64,000 nucleotides of DNA, taken from contig NZ_FOGG01000014.1 of the NCBI RefSeq assembly GCF_900111155.1, forward strand, positions 83,580 to 147,579, given 5' to 3'. Within the stretch, counting starts at the first letter, position 1. Every line of letters starts with the position of its first letter. Below are positions 35,057-43,215 of the stretch, piece after piece. The translations under genes were made by a program, and so were the position numbers. The notes beneath the pieces were generated by a model that worked only from the letters and a program-made list of their open reading frames with translations, was not told the DNA's origin and made no database searches. The DNA is from Pedobacter rhizosphaerae. Lineage in GTDB: Bacteria > Bacteroidota > Bacteroidia > Sphingobacteriales > Sphingobacteriaceae.

Positions 35057-35833
35057 TTATTCAGCGTTATAAGCCAATAATGATTTCGGTTTTTCGTATC
35101 CGTAACGTGCTGGGTGTTCCATAATCTGTTTCATAGAAATCAATTTATAAACATAGCCACCGGTTTCGCGGTTTAGCTTCAGTTTATAATAATTATCCTG
35201 ATTTTGATTATTGATTTGTCTGCGTAAGCGACCGTCACCAACATTGTAAGCCGCAGCTACCAATGTCCAGCTCTCTAAACCGCCATACATTTCTTTAATG
35301 TATTTGCATGCTGCAATGGTTGATTTACGCAAGTTGTAGCGTTCATCTACTCTACCATTAACTTTTAAACCATACATACGGGCCGTGGATGGCATAAACT
35401 GCCAAATTCCAGCCGCACCTTTTGGAGAAACGCCAGCCTGAAGGCCAGATTCTACCAGTGCTACATATTTAAAATCGTTAGGGATTCCGTAAGCTGCAAG
35501 TATAGGTTCGATAATAGGGAACCATTCAGCCGCTTTTCTATGTAAACGATGTGTTTGCAGGTGACCATAGGTGTGTGCTGCAAGGGTTTTCTTCATTTTG
35601 CGTTCTATCCGCTTATCTCCTAGGGGTAGCGTTTCTTCTGCAAAATTTAACTGAGCCATTAAAGAAATCGGTTCTTTTTCTGGGATTTCAGCTTTTTGTG
35701 TTGTTGTTGTTGTGTCAGAATTTTCTTTTTCTAAAAGACTTTCTTTTGCTTGGGGCATTTGGTAAGCGAACACTTTTGCCAATATAAATAATGCTGCCAT
35801 TACTATAAATGGGATCATGTGTTTCTTTAACAT
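35057..35833 (-). CDS. Lytic transglycosylase (SLT domain)
   Basis: A 258-residue exported murein hydrolase. An N-terminal hydrophobic segment (about 5-22) acts as signal or anchor, followed by a Ser/Thr/Glu-rich linker and the SLT domain (about 105-240). The catalytic glutamate lies in YVALVESGLQ, with the following GAAGIWQFMPSTARMYGL and AAYNVGDGRLRR motifs typical of the MltD/Slt family. No LysM repeats are present. It cleaves peptidoglycan glycan strands. The ATG at 35833 has GGAGGAAG directly before it, so I prefer it to the ATG 14 codons upstream. Confidence 0.9.
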   Translation of the reverse strand: MLKKHMIPFIVMAALFILAKVFAYQMPQAKESLLEKENSDTTTTTQKAEIPEKEPISLMAQLNFAEETLPLGDKRIERKMKKTLAAHTYGHLQTHRLHRKAAEWFPIIEPILAAYGIPNDFKYVALVESGLQAGVSPKGAAGIWQFMPSTARMYGLKVNGRVDERYNLRKSTIAACKYIKEMYGGLESWTLVAAAYNVGDGRLRRQINNQNQDNYYKLKLNRETGGYVYKLISMKQIMEHPARYGYEKPKSLLAYNAE

Positions 35834-36031
35834 CTTCCTCCTTTTTTTGGTGAAACTTATAAAAAACGTTGGCAAAGGTAAAAAATAATAATCAGATTAT
35901 CAAATAGTTACAAAAATAGCCGCCAAAATCAGCCTTTAAAGTGCTTTAAACGTGGATTTTAAATTTGGATTTTTAAGGCAGTTTTTCTATTTTAGAGGCT
36001 ATTTTTTGAGTAAATTTTTCCGCTCTCTAAA

Positions 36032-36063
36032 ATTGTTTTATTGGTCTATTTTGCATAAATTTG
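36032..36063 (+). promoter_or_regulatory. Bacteroidota-type promoter before the pseudouridine synthase
   Basis: ATTG at 36032-36035 and TAAATTTG at 36056-36063, an exact TAnnTTTG box, are separated by 20 bases. The start codon follows 34 bases later. Confidence 0.6.
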
Positions 36064-36097
36064 CAGCCCGCATTTTTGATGTGGATAAAAGCGTATC

Positions 36098-37570
36098 ATG
36101 ATAAATAAAAACAACAGGAACAGTCGGGATGACAAGTCCAAATCCGGTGGTCGAAAAACAGAAGGCAGAACTAATGATGCCAGACCTGACAGAAGAAAAA
36201 CAGGTGATAGAGACCAAAAATTCAGCAAATCATCCGATTCAAAAGACGGCTTCAGACCTAGAAGCACAGAAGGTAAAGATTTCAAATCTAAATCCTTCGG
36301 AGACAAAAGAGATTTCAAACCCAGAGGAGATCGCGATTTCAAATCCAAAGACAGCGAGCCAAAGGGATTCAAATTTGGCGATAGAGAATTCAAATCAAAA
36401 GATTCAAACGCTAAATCAGAAGACCGCAGCTTCAAATCAAGAGACTACAAACCTAGAACAGGTGATAGAGATTTCAGATCAAGAGAAGACAGACCCAGAA
36501 CAGGCGACAGAGATTTTAAATCAAGAGAGGACAGACCTAGAACAGGTGACAGGGATTTCAAATCAAGAGATGATAAACCCAGAGATTACAAACCAAGAGG
36601 AGAACGTGATTTCAAATCTAAGGATGGCGGTTCGAGAGATTTTAAACCGAAATATGGGGAGCGTGGATTTAAGCCCAGAGAGGGAAGATCTGACGACTTT
36701 AAGCCTAGCGCAGGAAGCTCTAGAGATGTAAAGCCAAGACCGGGAACTGACAGCAGACCTTTCAGAAAAAGAGAAGAAAGCGCAAGAGATACCGAGTTTA
36801 ACCGCGAAGAAAGAACCGTAATTAAACAAGGTCGCAAAACAAATGAAGACAAAGGCTTAATCCGCCTTAACAGATATATTTCAAATGCAGGAATTTGCTC
36901 CCGTCGTAAGGCAGACGAACTTATTGCTGCAGGTATTATTACGGTAAACGGTGAATCCGTTACTGAATTAGGCCACAAAGTTGATCCTACAAAAGATCAG
37001 GTTCGTTACAATGGCGAACTATTGAAACGTGAAAAGAAAGTTTACGTTTTATTAAACAAGCCTAAAGATTACATTACCACAACTGACGATCCACAGGAAC
37101 GCAAAACCGTAATGCAATTGGTTGATAAAGCTAGCAGAGAGCGCATCTATCCTGTTGGGCGTTTAGACAGAAACACAACTGGCTTATTATTGATGACCAA
37201 TGATGGTGATCTTGCCGACAAGTTATCTCACCCTAAAAATGGCATTACCAAAATCTACAATGTAGAATTAGACAAAAACCTTTCACAAGGTGATTTAAAT
37301 AAAATTGCATTTGGGTTAGAGTTAGAGGATGGCCTTATTAAGCCAGACAATATTTCTTACGTTGCCGGGGCTTCAAAAAAAGAAGTTGGAATACAGATAC
37401 ACAGTGGCAAAAACCGTATTGTTCGTCGTATTTTCGAACACCTGGGTTACAGCGTTGAAAAATTAGACCGTGTGGTTTATGGCAACTTAACTAAAAAAGA
37501 TCTTCCACGCGGAAGATGGCGTTACTTAGAAGAGCATGAATTGATTCAGATCAAACATCTTATTAAATAG
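36098..37570 (+). CDS. Pseudouridine synthase, RluB family, with long repetitive N-terminal tail
   Basis: A 490-residue protein. Residues 1-250 are low-complexity, rich in Arg, Lys, Asp, Ser and Phe (FKSRDD/PRTGDRDF repeats). Residues about 254-300 are the S4 RNA-binding domain (RLNRYISNAGICSRRKADEL). Residues 315-490 are the catalytic domain, with the aspartate in PVGRLDRNTTGLLLMTNDGD (Asp357). RluB-type enzymes modify a uridine of 23S rRNA. The tail is unusually long and highly charged and probably binds RNA or is disordered. DNA repeats inside it leave other frames open. Single gene with a clear promoter and terminator. Confidence 0.92.
   Translation: MINKNNRNSRDDKSKSGGRKTEGRTNDARPDRRKTGDRDQKFSKSSDSKDGFRPRSTEGKDFKSKSFGDKRDFKPRGDRDFKSKDSEPKGFKFGDREFKSKDSNAKSEDRSFKSRDYKPRTGDRDFRSREDRPRTGDRDFKSREDRPRTGDRDFKSRDDKPRDYKPRGERDFKSKDGGSRDFKPKYGERGFKPREGRSDDFKPSAGSSRDVKPRPGTDSRPFRKREESARDTEFNREERTVIKQGRKTNEDKGLIRLNRYISNAGICSRRKADELIAAGIITVNGESVTELGHKVDPTKDQVRYNGELLKREKKVYVLLNKPKDYITTTDDPQERKTVMQLVDKASRERIYPVGRLDRNTTGLLLMTNDGDLADKLSHPKNGITKIYNVELDKNLSQGDLNKIAFGLELEDGLIKPDNISYVAGASKKEVGIQIHSGKNRIVRRIFEHLGYSVEKLDRVVYGNLTKKDLPRGRWRYLEEHELIQIKHLIK
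36449..36571 (+). repeat. 42-base tandem repeat inside the pseudouridine synthase gene
   Basis: About three in-frame units of 42 bases encode the 14-residue word EDRPRTGDRDFKSR (residues 118-158). The unit keeps the reading frame, so copy-number changes would alter tail length only. Confidence 0.85.
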
Positions 37571-37573
37571 TAT

Positions 37574-37603
37574 AAAAGGCAATCGAAAGGTTGCCTTTTT
37601 TTT
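37574..37603 (+). terminator. Intrinsic terminator of the pseudouridine synthase gene
   Basis: AAAAGGCAATC and GGTTGCCTTTT form an 11-bp stem with one wobble around the tetraloop GAAA; a long T run follows. Confidence 0.92.
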
Positions 37604-37685
37604 GAATTGATATATCCCGACAATACATTCTACTGATGGTGTTTCGTTAAGTTTTTCCCATATTTGTTTTCATTAAGAAAAATAC

Positions 37686-38798
37686 ATGAGAAAAGTCACC
37701 TCCTTAATATTTGCTCTGGCATTATCTAGTGCTGCATTTGCCCAAAAAACAAATTACAACCTGCTGGTTGGCACATACACCAATGGAGGCAAGAGCGAAG
37801 GCATTTACACTTATCAGTTTAATACCATCACTGCCAAGGCAACTTTAAAAAGTGTCGCTAAGAAGACAGACAATCCCAGTTATCTGGCCATCTCTCCTGA
37901 TCGAAAATTTGTGTATGCTGTAAACGAAACAGGCAATACCAGTACTGTAAGTGCTTTTAAATACAATAACCTAACCGGTGAGCTATCTTTTTTAAACAAA
38001 GTAGACAGTCAGGGAGCAGATCCTTGCCACATTACCGTTGACGGCAAAAACGTAATTGTTGCCAACTATTCTGGGGGTAGCTTAGCTGTTTTCGCCCGCA
38101 TGGCTGATGGATCAATAGCAGAAGCCAAGCAGATTATTAAGCATACCGGAAAAAGCATTGATCCGAAAGGCAGACAACAAAGCGCACACGTACACATGGT
38201 ACAATTCACCCCAGATCATAAATATTTAATTTGCAATGATCTGGGAGAAGATTTAACGTACATTTATAATTATAACCCGTTAGCTAAATCAACTGTTTTA
38301 TCCATCAAAACGGTTTTAAAAACAAATGCAGGCTCGGGTCCAAGGCACATTACTTTTTCTCCTAACGGCAGATTTGCTTACCTGGCCCACGAGTTCAATG
38401 GAAAGATTACCGGATTTGTTTACAGCAAGGGGAACCTCAAAAAAATTCAGGAGATCGGCACTACCCCTAAAGATTTTACAGGGAAAATCGATGGAGCAGA
38501 TATTCATGTTTCCCCAGATGGTAAATTTCTTTACGAAACCAATCGCGGAGATGCGAATACTATCTCTGTTTTTTCTATCCTACCTACAGGTATTTTGCGT
38601 TTCGTAGAAACGGTGAGCACTTTAGGTAAAGGCCCTAGAAACTTCAGTATTGACCCTAGCGGGAAGTTTTTACTGGTAGGTCACCAGTACACAAACGATG
38701 TTGTAGTTTTCAACAGGAATAAAATTACTGGCAAACTTACCGATAGCGGAAAACGTATCGCTGTTGGCGCACCGGTATGCCTTGTATTTGACAAATAA
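37686..38798 (+). CDS. Lactonase family protein (6-phosphogluconolactonase-like beta-propeller)
   Basis: A 370-residue exported protein. A signal peptide (MRKVTSLIFALALSSAAFAQ) precedes seven propeller blades of the YbhE/Lactonase_7 type. Blade motifs such as NPSYLAISPDRKFVYAVNET, HVHMVQFTPDHKYLICNDLG and DIHVSPDGKFLYETNRGD are visible. The cytoplasmic E. coli homologue hydrolyses 6-phosphogluconolactone; the exported Bacteroidota forms probably act on other lactones. It leads a three-gene unit with a START-like protein and a dioxygenase. Confidence 0.9.
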   Translation: MRKVTSLIFALALSSAAFAQKTNYNLLVGTYTNGGKSEGIYTYQFNTITAKATLKSVAKKTDNPSYLAISPDRKFVYAVNETGNTSTVSAFKYNNLTGELSFLNKVDSQGADPCHITVDGKNVIVANYSGGSLAVFARMADGSIAEAKQIIKHTGKSIDPKGRQQSAHVHMVQFTPDHKYLICNDLGEDLTYIYNYNPLAKSTVLSIKTVLKTNAGSGPRHITFSPNGRFAYLAHEFNGKITGFVYSKGNLKKIQEIGTTPKDFTGKIDGADIHVSPDGKFLYETNRGDANTISVFSILPTGILRFVETVSTLGKGPRNFSIDPSGKFLLVGHQYTNDVVVFNRNKITGKLTDSGKRIAVGAPVCLVFDK

Positions 38799-38805
38799 TA
38801 CGCTG

Positions 38806-39300
38806 ATGGAAAATTTCGACTGGACTAGGTTTACCATTAAAATCGCAATAAAGGCGGGCATTGAGGAAATTTATAATGCCTGGACCATCCCGACAGAAAT
38901 TGAAAAATGGTTTTTAAGTGATGCCAGCTATCAGGATGAAAATGGCGTAAATATTCCAAAGGACCAGAATATCCTTAAAGGAGATCTCTATAAGTGGATC
39001 TGGCATCTGTATGATGAGCTGGAAGAGGGCGTAATTACCATAGCAGATGGCTATGATAGCTTGCAATTTACTTTCGCCGGAACCTGCTTGGTAGATATCC
39101 AGCTAAGGGAAGAGTATGAATATACGATTGTGGAGCTAACGCAAAAAGACATTCCTACTGACGATGAATCTAAAAGAAATATCAGGTTAGGTTGCCACGG
39201 CGGCTGGAGCTTTTATCTGGTTAATCTAAAATCTGTATATGAAGGTGGCCTTGACCTCAGAAATAAAGATAATCGCTTTAAACCGATGTTAAATAATTAG
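38806..39300 (+). CDS. START/SRPBCC-like domain protein (AHSA1 type)
   Basis: A 164-residue protein of the START-like fold: FTIKIAIKAGIEEIYNAWTI (about 8-27), then EIEKWFLSDASYQDENG, and a C-terminal helix (CHGGWSFYLVNLKSVYEGGL). The cavity of this fold binds hydrophobic ligands; function is unknown. The upstream reading frame extends into the lactonase gene, but the ATG at 38806, seven bases past that gene's stop, is the natural start. It is followed by the dioxygenase gene after three bases. Confidence 0.85.
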   Translation: MENFDWTRFTIKIAIKAGIEEIYNAWTIPTEIEKWFLSDASYQDENGVNIPKDQNILKGDLYKWIWHLYDELEEGVITIADGYDSLQFTFAGTCLVDIQLREEYEYTIVELTQKDIPTDDESKRNIRLGCHGGWSFYLVNLKSVYEGGLDLRNKDNRFKPMLNN

Positions 39301-39303
39301 TCC

Positions 39304-40020
39304 ATGACGGATACGATTAAAGAAGTCAACACCAATGGTTTTTCAATTATCAATGAAATTTATACGCCAAAAGAAGTAAAATCGATCATTGAAATTATTG
39401 ATCAGGTTGATACGCACAAAGCAACTTTTAGGAAATCAGCAGATCTATTTGCCATCCGTCAGTTTTTAAAGGAGTTACCAGCTATTACCGAACACCTGTT
39501 TAATCCGAAATTAAAATCGTTAATCCATTCGGTGTTTGGTGAGCACTACTTCCTTGTCAAATCGATTTATTTCGACAAACCCCAAAGCTCCAACTGGTTT
39601 GTTTCCTATCACCAGGATTTAACCATTTCAGTAGATCAGAGAGTCGATCTCCCTGGCTTTGGACCTTACACCACCAAACAAGATCAATTCGCTGTACAGC
39701 CTCCCCTACCTATCCTGGAGCAGAACTTCACTGTCCGCATTCATCTTGATGATACAGATGAGGGAAATGGAGCGCTTAAAGTGATTCCCGGATCGCATAA
39801 AAAAGGTGTTTACAAGGCAAACGAAATTGATTGGAATATTGAAAAAGAATTAAGCTGCAACGTTAGAACGGGCGGTGTAATGATTATGAAGCCTTTATTG
39901 CTTCACAGCTCAAGCAGAACAACCAATAATAGAAAGCGAAGAGTTATACACCTGGAATTTAGCAGGCAAAGTTTACCTGAGGGGCTGAGTTGGGCGGAAT
40001 TCTTAGAGATTCATAATTAA
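39304..40020 (+). CDS. Phytanoyl-CoA dioxygenase family protein
   Basis: A 238-residue non-haem Fe(II)/2-oxoglutarate oxygenase. The metal triad is visible as H and D in SYHQDLTI (about 103-110), with the second histidine in LLLHSSSRTTNNRKRRVIHL (about 200-219); the arginine in that segment should hold 2-oxoglutarate. The substrate is unknown. It is the last gene of the lactonase operon, and its stop codon runs directly into an 87-base tandem repeat array. Confidence 0.87.
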   Translation: MTDTIKEVNTNGFSIINEIYTPKEVKSIIEIIDQVDTHKATFRKSADLFAIRQFLKELPAITEHLFNPKLKSLIHSVFGEHYFLVKSIYFDKPQSSNWFVSYHQDLTISVDQRVDLPGFGPYTTKQDQFAVQPPLPILEQNFTVRIHLDDTDEGNGALKVIPGSHKKGVYKANEIDWNIEKELSCNVRTGGVMIMKPLLLHSSSRTTNNRKRRVIHLEFSRQSLPEGLSWAEFLEIHN

Positions 40021-40469
40021 TGAGTGAATGAAGCAATGATAGAATGAGTGAATGATACAAGCGCTGTTCATATTGAATCATCCAAAACTCAATCCTCCAA
40101 TAATTAATGAGTGAATGAAAGAATGATGGGATGAGTGAATGACACAAGCGATATTCATATTGAATCATTCAAAACTCAATCCTTCAATAACTAATGAGTG
40201 AATGAGGCAATGATGGAATGAGTGAATGATACGAGCGCTGTTCACATTCAATCATTCAAAACTCAATCCTTCAATAATTAATGAGTGAATGAAAGAATGA
40301 TGGGATGAGTGAATGACACAAGCGCTATTCATATTGAAACATTCAAAACTCAATCATTCAATAATTAATGTGTGAATGAGGCAATGATTTAATGAATTAA
40401 TGATAGAATGAGTGAATGATACGAGTACTGTTCACATTCAATCATTCAAAACTCAATCCTTCAATAATT
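40021..40469. repeat. 87-base tandem repeat array, five units
   Basis: Units begin at 40021, 40108, 40195, 40282 and 40369. The first four are exactly 87 bases long; the fifth is 101 because a short segment is inserted. Each unit starts TGAGTGAATGA (the last TGTGTGAATGA) and ends CAATAATTAA or close to it. Inside each, TGAGTGAATGAT is nearly complementary to ATCATTCAAAACTCA, so each unit can fold back. The array fills the whole 453-base spacer between the convergent dioxygenase and J-KTSC genes; I see no gene in it. Confidence 0.95.
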
Positions 40470-40473
40470 CTAT

Positions 40474-40920
40474 TTATGCTGGTTCAGCAACCTTCGCTAC
40501 ATTCCGGTACGGAAATTCGCTAAAAATATGTCTTCTGGCAAATCTTCCCGGAGAATCTGCATTTACCAATTTGATATATATCGCTCTGGGCACATCAAAA
40601 TATTCGTAAGCACTACCATCAAAAAACTGAACATTGAGCACTTGCTGTTTATACTCAAAATCCATGATATTGGATGTAGTGATGGTTTGGGTATAGGTTT
40701 CCAAATGCTGTTCTCTAGTTTCGGGAGCGATACTCACTAAAAAATGATAAGCTTCAATAATATCCTTACTTCTGGCTTCTGCTGCTGACTTCTCTTCATC
40801 TTGCTGAAATTTGTCAGGATGGCAATCTTTCATCAATGTTCTGTACACTGTTTTAAGTTCCTTTAATTCAGCTGTTTTATCTACGTTTAGAAGCTTTCTG
40901 TAATCCACTATTTTTTTCAT
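40474..40920 (-). CDS. J domain protein with C-terminal KTSC domain
   Basis: A 148-residue two-domain protein. A J domain (about 5-65) has the HPD motif in CHPDKFQ and should stimulate DnaK. A KTSC domain (about 85-140) follows: FEYKQQVLNVQFFDGSAYEY then VPRAIYIKLVNADSPGRF. KTSC domains are about 60-residue modules of unknown function, thought to bind nucleic acids or act in stress responses. A J-KTSC fusion would tie the second domain to Hsp70. Single gene; the tandem repeat array lies immediately after its stop codon. Confidence 0.85.
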   Translation of the reverse strand: MKKIVDYRKLLNVDKTAELKELKTVYRTLMKDCHPDKFQQDEEKSAAEARSKDIIEAYHFLVSIAPETREQHLETYTQTITTSNIMDFEYKQQVLNVQFFDGSAYEYFDVPRAIYIKLVNADSPGRFARRHIFSEFPYRNVAKVAEPA

Positions 40921-41003
40921 GGCCGCAAAGGTACGATTTATAATGATTTGATTTTGAGAAAGTTTTGTTTTAGTAAATATTATTTTTCATAAGGCTGGAA
41001 AAC

Positions 41004-41048
41004 AAAAAATCACCAGCCGATATTGAATTGAACAATACCAACTGGTGA
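41004..41048 (-). terminator. Probable terminator of the beta-galactosidase gene
   Basis: On the minus strand TCACCAG (41048-41042) pairs with CTGGTGA (41016-41010), with a smaller ATTG/CAAT stem inside the loop, and is followed by six T (41009-41004). Confidence 0.65.
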
Positions 41049-41069
41049 CTTCTTAGAATCTATTTAAAC

Positions 41070-42956
41070 CTACTTTGGCAGGCCTTTTTCTGCATTAACT
41101 TCTTCCAAAATTGGTGTGGCTATAGACTTAATGGATTTTTGAATAGTGTCGTTTTTCTGCTCGAAAATTACAATATCATTTTTACCTGCCTTTAACCAGC
41201 AGCCAGGTAAATAAAGCGTTTGTTGTGGCCCAACACTCCAATAACGTCCGATGTTAATGCCATTTACAAAAACAATACCCTTACCCCAATCGCGCATATC
41301 CAAGAAAGTATCACCGGTTTTAGTTAAATTGAAACTTCCCTGATATACTGCTGGTTTACCTGCAACTGCAGAATTTTTAGCAGCAGCCAGATCAGGTGTA
41401 ACATCCATTGGTAATTTGTACATATCCCAATTACCAGTGATGGTTTGCCCATTGATGATTACCGGAGATATAATTCCCTTTGTACTATTAATGATTTTAG
41501 AGCCATAATTAATACGCCCCATATTTTCTACAATAATATCTAGGGTAGCATTGAAAGGAATATCGATTTCGCAATCATATTTTTTATAATAGCTGTTTAA
41601 TTCTGCAACCTTTGTTCCATTAACATAAACAATCGCATAATCTCTTAAACCTGATAATTCTAACTTGCCGCTAATAGGCTGATTGAATTTTTTGCTGTAC
41701 CACACATAACCATGTCCTTGATTTAACTCCTCAAAAGTTAAAGGTTTATCATCATTAACAGGATTAATTTTGTTCTTGATATCTTCCAGATCAACCGCTT
41801 TAGTTAAAGCAATATTTGAAATTTCGATAACAGGGTTCTTTGCAGGAACCGCAGGAGTTTCAGCAGTTTTAAGCATAGTGCGCAAAGTATCGTATTTCTT
41901 GGTTACCCAACCGGCCTCACTAATTGGTGCATCATAGTCATAGCTGGTTAAATCTGGCTGAATATCATGTTTGTTATCATAATTTGCACCAGAAGTAAAA
42001 CCAAAATTAGTTCCACCGTGTACCATGTAATAATTAAACGAAACACCTCCATCTAAATACTTTTGGGTTTGTTTAGCTGTGCTTTTGTAAGATACCTTTG
42101 GAAATGGCTCAGCCCAATGATCTAACCAACCAGGGTAGAATTCTGCCACCATATACGGCCCCTTTCCGCCATTAAACTTGTTAACAATTTCTTTAAGTTT
42201 GGTTACGTCATCTTCACCGTTAGCGGTTGGCAATGCTCCAGGTAGTGCACCACCTTCAAACAGCCAGCTACCATCTGAAGTAAAGAAAGGCACATTAAAG
42301 CCAACATCTTTTAACTGCTGAAATACGGCTGCACTATATTTTTTATGATCTTCTAAGGCAATATCTTTTCGTTGTGCTACATAAGAACCAAATTCGTTCT
42401 CGCCCTGAACCATGATAATTGGCCCACCGTTGCTCACCAGAAGATTCTTTACCTGCCCATAAAGCGCTGTAAAATATGCTTTTGTTGCCGCAAGATATTG
42501 TGGATTGTTTCCGCGGATAACCATTCCGGGAACTTTTTGCAAGAACCAAGGGTACCCTCCAAATTCCCACTCTGCACATACATATGGCCCCGGACGAAGA
42601 ATTACAAATAAGCCTTCCTCTTGCGCCGTTTTAATGTATTCCGCAACATCTTTATTCCCTGTTTTAAAATCCCACACCCCGGGGGCGGTTTCATGGTAAT
42701 TCCAGAATACATAAGTGGCAACGGCATTTAAGCCCATTGCTTTCATCATTTTTAAACGATGACGCCAGTAAGGTTTCGGAATTCTTGCATAATGCATCTC
42801 TCCACTATGGATTTGGATCGGCTTTCCATCCAAAAGAAAGTTTCCATCGGCGATGGCAAAGGTGTGTTTAACAGACTGGCTCTTGTTTTTTGTTTGCGCA
42901 TTGGCATTCATGGCTAAGCCAGCCAGTAAAATCAAGCTAAATAGTTTGGTTTTCAT
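41070..42956 (-). CDS. Glycoside hydrolase family 35 beta-galactosidase
   Basis: A 628-residue exported enzyme. A signal peptide (about 1-21, ending NANAQ) precedes the GH35 TIM barrel (about 32-370) and C-terminal beta-sandwich/galactose-binding domains. The acid/base glutamate is in IIMVQGENEFGSY (Glu188) and the nucleophile is in YMVAEFYPGWLDHW (about Glu272). It removes terminal beta-galactose from plant or other glycans, probably at the cell surface or in the periplasm. No SusC/SusD pair or sensor lies near, so this is not a full polysaccharide utilisation locus. Confidence 0.95.
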   Translation of the reverse strand: MKTKLFSLILLAGLAMNANAQTKNKSQSVKHTFAIADGNFLLDGKPIQIHSGEMHYARIPKPYWRHRLKMMKAMGLNAVATYVFWNYHETAPGVWDFKTGNKDVAEYIKTAQEEGLFVILRPGPYVCAEWEFGGYPWFLQKVPGMVIRGNNPQYLAATKAYFTALYGQVKNLLVSNGGPIIMVQGENEFGSYVAQRKDIALEDHKKYSAAVFQQLKDVGFNVPFFTSDGSWLFEGGALPGALPTANGEDDVTKLKEIVNKFNGGKGPYMVAEFYPGWLDHWAEPFPKVSYKSTAKQTQKYLDGGVSFNYYMVHGGTNFGFTSGANYDNKHDIQPDLTSYDYDAPISEAGWVTKKYDTLRTMLKTAETPAVPAKNPVIEISNIALTKAVDLEDIKNKINPVNDDKPLTFEELNQGHGYVWYSKKFNQPISGKLELSGLRDYAIVYVNGTKVAELNSYYKKYDCEIDIPFNATLDIIVENMGRINYGSKIINSTKGIISPVIINGQTITGNWDMYKLPMDVTPDLAAAKNSAVAGKPAVYQGSFNLTKTGDTFLDMRDWGKGIVFVNGINIGRYWSVGPQQTLYLPGCWLKAGKNDIVIFEQKNDTIQKSIKSIATPILEEVNAEKGLPK

Positions 42957-43215
42957 TTGTGTTTAATTGTTCAAAAAAAGTTAGTTTACAGCTAAAAAAA
43001 TAGGGATTGGTTTGAGAATATTTTTTTGAAAAAAAATATGATTTCCATGCTCTGTTTTTTAGAGAAAGACCTAAACGACGACTCTTCACTATAAAAAAGA
43101 TCTCCGGAAGTCAAACGTTTGATTGGCCTTAACTTCCCAGAAAGCAAGTTTTATAACTCACAAAAATATACTCAAACCCTTAAATATAAACGATTAAGCC
43201 ACAAAAAAGCAAAAT

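Noticed and set aside
36129..36731. A 200-codon frame in another phase of the pseudouridine synthase tail, and opposing frames at 36046-36435 and 36586-36978
   Set aside because: They arise from the periodic codons of the FKSRDD/PRTGDRDF repeats. Their proteins are low-complexity Asn/Gln/Glu or Leu/Ser strings with no domain, and the main frame carries a real enzyme.
40021..40469. The 87-base array as a CRISPR
   Set aside because: Units are contiguous with no unique spacers, the repeat is too long and no cas genes are near.
40412..40609. A 65-codon plus-strand frame at the end of the array
   Set aside because: Half of it is translated repeat and half is antisense to the J-KTSC gene.
43079..43215. 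A regulatory RNA or terminator in the spacer between bshA and the beta-galactosidase
   Set aside because: The region is AT-rich with no stable hairpin or consensus box that I could support.
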